DNA of 64,000 nt from Arthrobacter crusticola (lineage in GTDB: Bacteria > Actinomycetota > Actinomycetes > Actinomycetales > Micrococcaceae), in assembly GCF_004357995.1 (NCBI RefSeq), contig NZ_SMTK01000001.1, positions 186,001 to 250,000 of the forward strand, read 5' to 3'. Shown here piece after piece: positions 60,033-64,000 of this stretch; position 1 is the stretch's first letter; every line of letters begins with the position of its first letter. A program made the translations under genes and the position numbers. The notes under the pieces were generated by a model that saw nothing but the letters and a program-made list of their open reading frames with translations, was not told the DNA's origin and searched no databases.

Positions 60033-60070
60033 GTAACACCGTCGAAACACGGCCGTCACCGCCCTTTTAC
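60033..60070 (+). promoter_or_regulatory. GlnR-type nitrogen-regulator box before amtB-glnK
   Basis: The sequence reads GTAAC-n6-GAAAC-n6-GTCAC-n6-TTTAC, which fits the actinobacterial GlnR consensus gTnAC-n6-GaAAC-n6-GtnAC-n6-GAAAc with only the last half-site weak. GlnR normally activates amtB-glnK under nitrogen limitation. Confidence 0.8.
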
Positions 60071-60085
60071 GTGGGCGCGGAACCA

Positions 60086-60112
60086 GTAACCTGCGCGAAA
60101 CCTAAGACCTCA
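60086..60112 (+). promoter_or_regulatory. Second, partial GlnR-type box
   Basis: GTAAC-n6-GAAAC lies at 60086-60101, 53 bases downstream of the first box start; the following half-site (CCTCA at 60108) is poor. It may be a secondary site or overlap the promoter. Confidence 0.55.
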
Positions 60113-60181
60113 TGCCCGGAAACACCGGCACGTCACTCTTGAGGAGCGGGAAGTGCCCGCCACCTCTGAGAGGACGTGAAA

Positions 60182-61824
<1,643 letters not shown>

Positions 61825-61866
61825 CCCGCACGCCGGCACCCGGCACGCGATAAGTCACACGGCACC

Positions 61867-61904
61867 AAAAAGGAGGCACCCCCGGCCGGGGGTGCCTCCT
61901 TTTT
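61867..61904. terminator. Bidirectional terminator between glnK and zwf
   Basis: A perfect inverted repeat (AGGAGGCACCCCC and GGGGGTGCCTCCT around GGCC) is flanked by A5 and T5, so it works as an intrinsic terminator for both convergent genes. Confidence 0.95.
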
Positions 61905-61987
61905 CTGCGGCGACATTGCTTCTGTGGCGCTGCCCGCCGGCCCGCTTGGGCGGGCGGGCGGTCGGTCGACCGGGGGAGTCCCTCCGG

Positions 61988-63445
61988 TCAGGCGCCCGGC
62001 AGCGGAGTGTCAAGCGTCGAAGTCTCCCACGACTGCGGGCCCTGGGAACCGGCAGGGTACTCCTCGAGGGGAACCTCGTTGGCGGCCCACGCCGCGAGCA
62101 CCGGCTCGACAATGCGCCAGCAGTCCTCGGCGATGTCGCTGCGCACCGACAGCGTCGGGTCGCCGGAGAGGACCCCGTCAAGGACCTCGCCGTACGGCAG
62201 CAGGTCCGTGGCGTTCAGTTCGGCCGTCAGCGTTGCACGGTCGAGGGAGAACATGTCGCCGGGCCCGTTGACGTCGAGGTCAAGCTGAAGCGTGTCGGGG
62301 CCGAAGCCGATCCGCAGGCGCGTCGGGGTGTCCATCCCGGTGAAACCATCGGGAAGGTGGTTCACCGGCTTGAAGGTAATCAGGGCCTCCTTGCGCTTCA
62401 CCCCCAGGGCCTTGCCCGAGCGGAGGATGAACGGCACGCCCGCCCAGCGGTCGTTGTTGATGGAGACGGTCACCTCGGCGAGGGTTTCGGTGCCCAGGGA
62501 ACCGTCGACTCCGGGCTCCGCCGTGTAGTCGGGAACCTCGCGCCCCTTGATGCTGCCGGCGGTGTACCGTGCGCGCCGGCTGCTGCCCGGAACACCGACG
62601 TCGATCGAACTGGCCCGGAGCACCGATCCGATGTGGTCGCGGAGGTCACGCTCGTGAAGTGTGGAGGGGGCGTTGAGGGCCAGCAGCGCCATGACGTGGA
62701 GCAGGTGGCTCTGGATCATGTCGCGCAGCGCACCGGCACGGTCGTAGTAGCGGGCGCGGTTCTCCAGGGCCAGGTCCTCGTCGAAGATGACCTCGACCTT
62801 GTCGATGTGGAGGTTGTTCCAGACCGGCTCGAGGATCCGGTTGGCGAAGCGCATGCCCAGGATGTTGAACACCGTGGCCTTGCCGAGGAAGTGGTCGACC
62901 CGGTGGATGTTGTGCTCCGGAACCAGCTTGGCAAGCCCGATATTGAGCTGGTGGGCCGATTCCCGGTCGGTGCCGAACGGCTTCTCCATCACGAGCCGCG
63001 TGTCGGCCGGAAGGCCGAAGGGGGCGGCGGCCGTGCAGGCGAGCTGGCTCACCGTGGGGGGAAGGGCGAAGTAGATCGCGACGGGACCTTCGAGGGAGGC
63101 GACGAGTTCGGTGAGCACCCCTCCGGCCGTGACGTCGATGTGGTGGTAGGTGCTCGTGTCCCGCACCTCCTGCAGGGCCCGCCTGCCTTGCTCATCGCTT
63201 GTCTCCATCGCCGCGGCGAACGACTCGTCGATCCGGGCGCGCCACTTTGCGTCGTCCCAGGGATCCGACCCGGCCCCGACGAGGCTGAGTCCCTTGGCCC
63301 GGCCGGATCGGATCAGCCGGGCGAGTCCGGGCAGCAGGAGCCTACCGGTGAGGTCTCCGGAGGCTCCGAGGATCAGGAGCGTCCGGACGCGCTTATCCGC
63401 CGTGGCGGCAACCGTTCCGGGTTCTGTAAGGGAAGAAGTATTCAC
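61988..63445 (-). CDS. zwf: Glucose-6-phosphate 1-dehydrogenase family enzyme
   Basis: The 485-residue enzyme oxidises glucose-6-phosphate to 6-phosphogluconolactone, feeding NADPH into the cell. The Rossmann loop is LLILGASGDLTGRLL near residue 26, MEKPFGTD is the cofactor-side motif, and HRVDHFLGKATVFNIL holds the substrate Lys region with the catalytic His a little before it. The GTG at 63445 is taken as the start; the frame remains open to 63568 but those residues look non-coding. No opcA or pgl lies beside it, so it may be a secondary zwf paralogue. Confidence 0.85.
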   Translation of the reverse strand: MNTSSLTEPGTVAATADKRVRTLLILGASGDLTGRLLLPGLARLIRSGRAKGLSLVGAGSDPWDDAKWRARIDESFAAAMETSDEQGRRALQEVRDTSTYHHIDVTAGGVLTELVASLEGPVAIYFALPPTVSQLACTAAAPFGLPADTRLVMEKPFGTDRESAHQLNIGLAKLVPEHNIHRVDHFLGKATVFNILGMRFANRILEPVWNNLHIDKVEVIFDEDLALENRARYYDRAGALRDMIQSHLLHVMALLALNAPSTLHERDLRDHIGSVLRASSIDVGVPGSSRRARYTAGSIKGREVPDYTAEPGVDGSLGTETLAEVTVSINNDRWAGVPFILRSGKALGVKRKEALITFKPVNHLPDGFTGMDTPTRLRIGFGPDTLQLDLDVNGPGDMFSLDRATLTAELNATDLLPYGEVLDGVLSGDPTLSVRSDIAEDCWRIVEPVLAAWAANEVPLEEYPAGSQGPQSWETSTLDTPLPGA

Positions 63446-63573
63446 CCCTACACCCTGCCACTTTCGGGCGCTCATGTCTCGCGGTCGGGCGCCCGGCGGA
63501 CCCGCTCCCGTAGCCTCCTTGGTACCCTTGAGGTTGAGTCTTTCCAACCTCCGATGAAAGTAGTTCACGGCCT

Positions 63574-64000
63574 GTGTTCAATTCACTCTCCGACCGGTTG
63601 ACCGCGACGTTCAAGAACCTCCGCGGCAAGGGGCGCCTGACCGAAGCTGACATCGACGCGACGGTCCGGGAAATCCGCCGTGCCCTGCTTGACGCTGACG
63701 TCGCCGTTCCCGTGGTGCGTGCCTTCACCGCAAGCGTCAAGGAGCGCGCGCTCGGGCTCGAGGTGTCCCAGGCACTCAACCCGGGTCAGCAGGTCGTGAA
63801 GATCGTCAACGAGGAGCTCGTGGGCATCCTCGGCGGGGAGACCCGCCGGATCCGCCTTGCGAAAAACCCGCCGACGGTGATCATGCTCGCAGGCCTTCAG
63901 GGCGCGGGTAAGACCACCCTGGCCGGGAAACTGTCGAAGTGGCTCAAGGGCCAGGGCCACAGCCCCCTGCTGGTGGCCGCCGACCTGCAGCGCCCGAACG
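63574..64000 (+). CDS. ffh: Signal recognition particle protein Ffh, 5' part (3' end outside window)
   Basis: The first 142 codons of the SRP GTPase, from a GTG at 63574, run off the window. The N domain (VFNSLSDRLTATFKNLRGKG; ADIDATVREIRRALLDADV) is complete, and the G domain opens with the P-loop LAGLQGAGKTTLAGKL and AADLQRPN. With 4.5S RNA it binds signal sequences and docks on FtsY. It is divergent from zwf, 128 bases apart. Confidence 0.95.
   Translation, partial: MFNSLSDRLTATFKNLRGKGRLTEADIDATVREIRRALLDADVAVPVVRAFTASVKERALGLEVSQALNPGQQVVKIVNEELVGILGGETRRIRLAKNPPTVIMLAGLQGAGKTTLAGKLSKWLKGQGHSPLLVAADLQRPN

Overview
The window is high-GC actinobacterial DNA, most likely from the Micrococcaceae (Arthrobacter/Micrococcus relatives). 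The grounds are the housekeeping order thiL - DAK2 - recG - rsmD - coaD - yceD - rpmF - rnc - mutM - smc - ftsY - amtB - glnK - ffh, a three-gene olefin operon with an oleB-oleC fusion of the Micrococcus type, a DUF222/HNH protein, frequent GTG/TTG starts and many 1-4 base gene overlaps. No rRNA, tRNA, CRISPR array or insertion sequence was recognised.

Region 1 (1-3.6 kb): the 3' end of a PKD-domain protein, a DUF222-HNH nuclease-like protein, an SMP-30/gluconolactonase-like enzyme and a DUF3515 lipoprotein. Region 2 (3.7-6.3 kb): an LCP-family glycopolymer ligase between two paralogous wall-type proteins that share an unusual short repeat. Region 3 (6.4-31.1 kb): a large surface-glycopolymer locus. 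It holds glycosyltransferases, a Wzm/Wzt-type ABC exporter, the two enzymes that convert UDP-GlcNAc to UDP-ManNAcA (wecB, wecC), a 1,486-residue protein with three glycosyltransferase modules, and three different heparinase II/III-family proteins, one of them fused to an alpha/beta-hydrolase (esterase-like) domain. Its middle part (about 20.5-26.8 kb) is visibly poorer in G+C and is preceded by a run of 16 G beside a promoter-like sequence. The set suggests a ManNAcA-containing, teichuronic-acid-like polymer that is exported by the ABC transporter, attached by the LCP protein and trimmed by the lyases; this is inference.

Region 4 (31.1-45 kb): conserved housekeeping genes (thiL, DAK2, recG, rsmD, coaD), a YcnI-type copper protein pair, an aminotransferase with a spermidine-synthase-like partner, a molybdate uptake operon whose first gene is a probable molybdate-binding regulator, and a DUF218 protein. 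Region 5 (45-48.8 kb): yceD-rpmF-rnc-mutM, where yceD probably starts at an ATT codon, then a c-di-AMP riboswitch in front of a LysM-NlpC/P60 wall hydrolase gene. Region 6 (48.9-53.5 kb): oleA-oleBC-oleD, for long-chain olefins by head-to-head fatty-acid condensation. Region 7 (53.8-64 kb): smc, a convergent MFS transporter, ftsY, amtB-glnK behind two GlnR-type boxes, zwf, and the start of ffh, which runs off the window.
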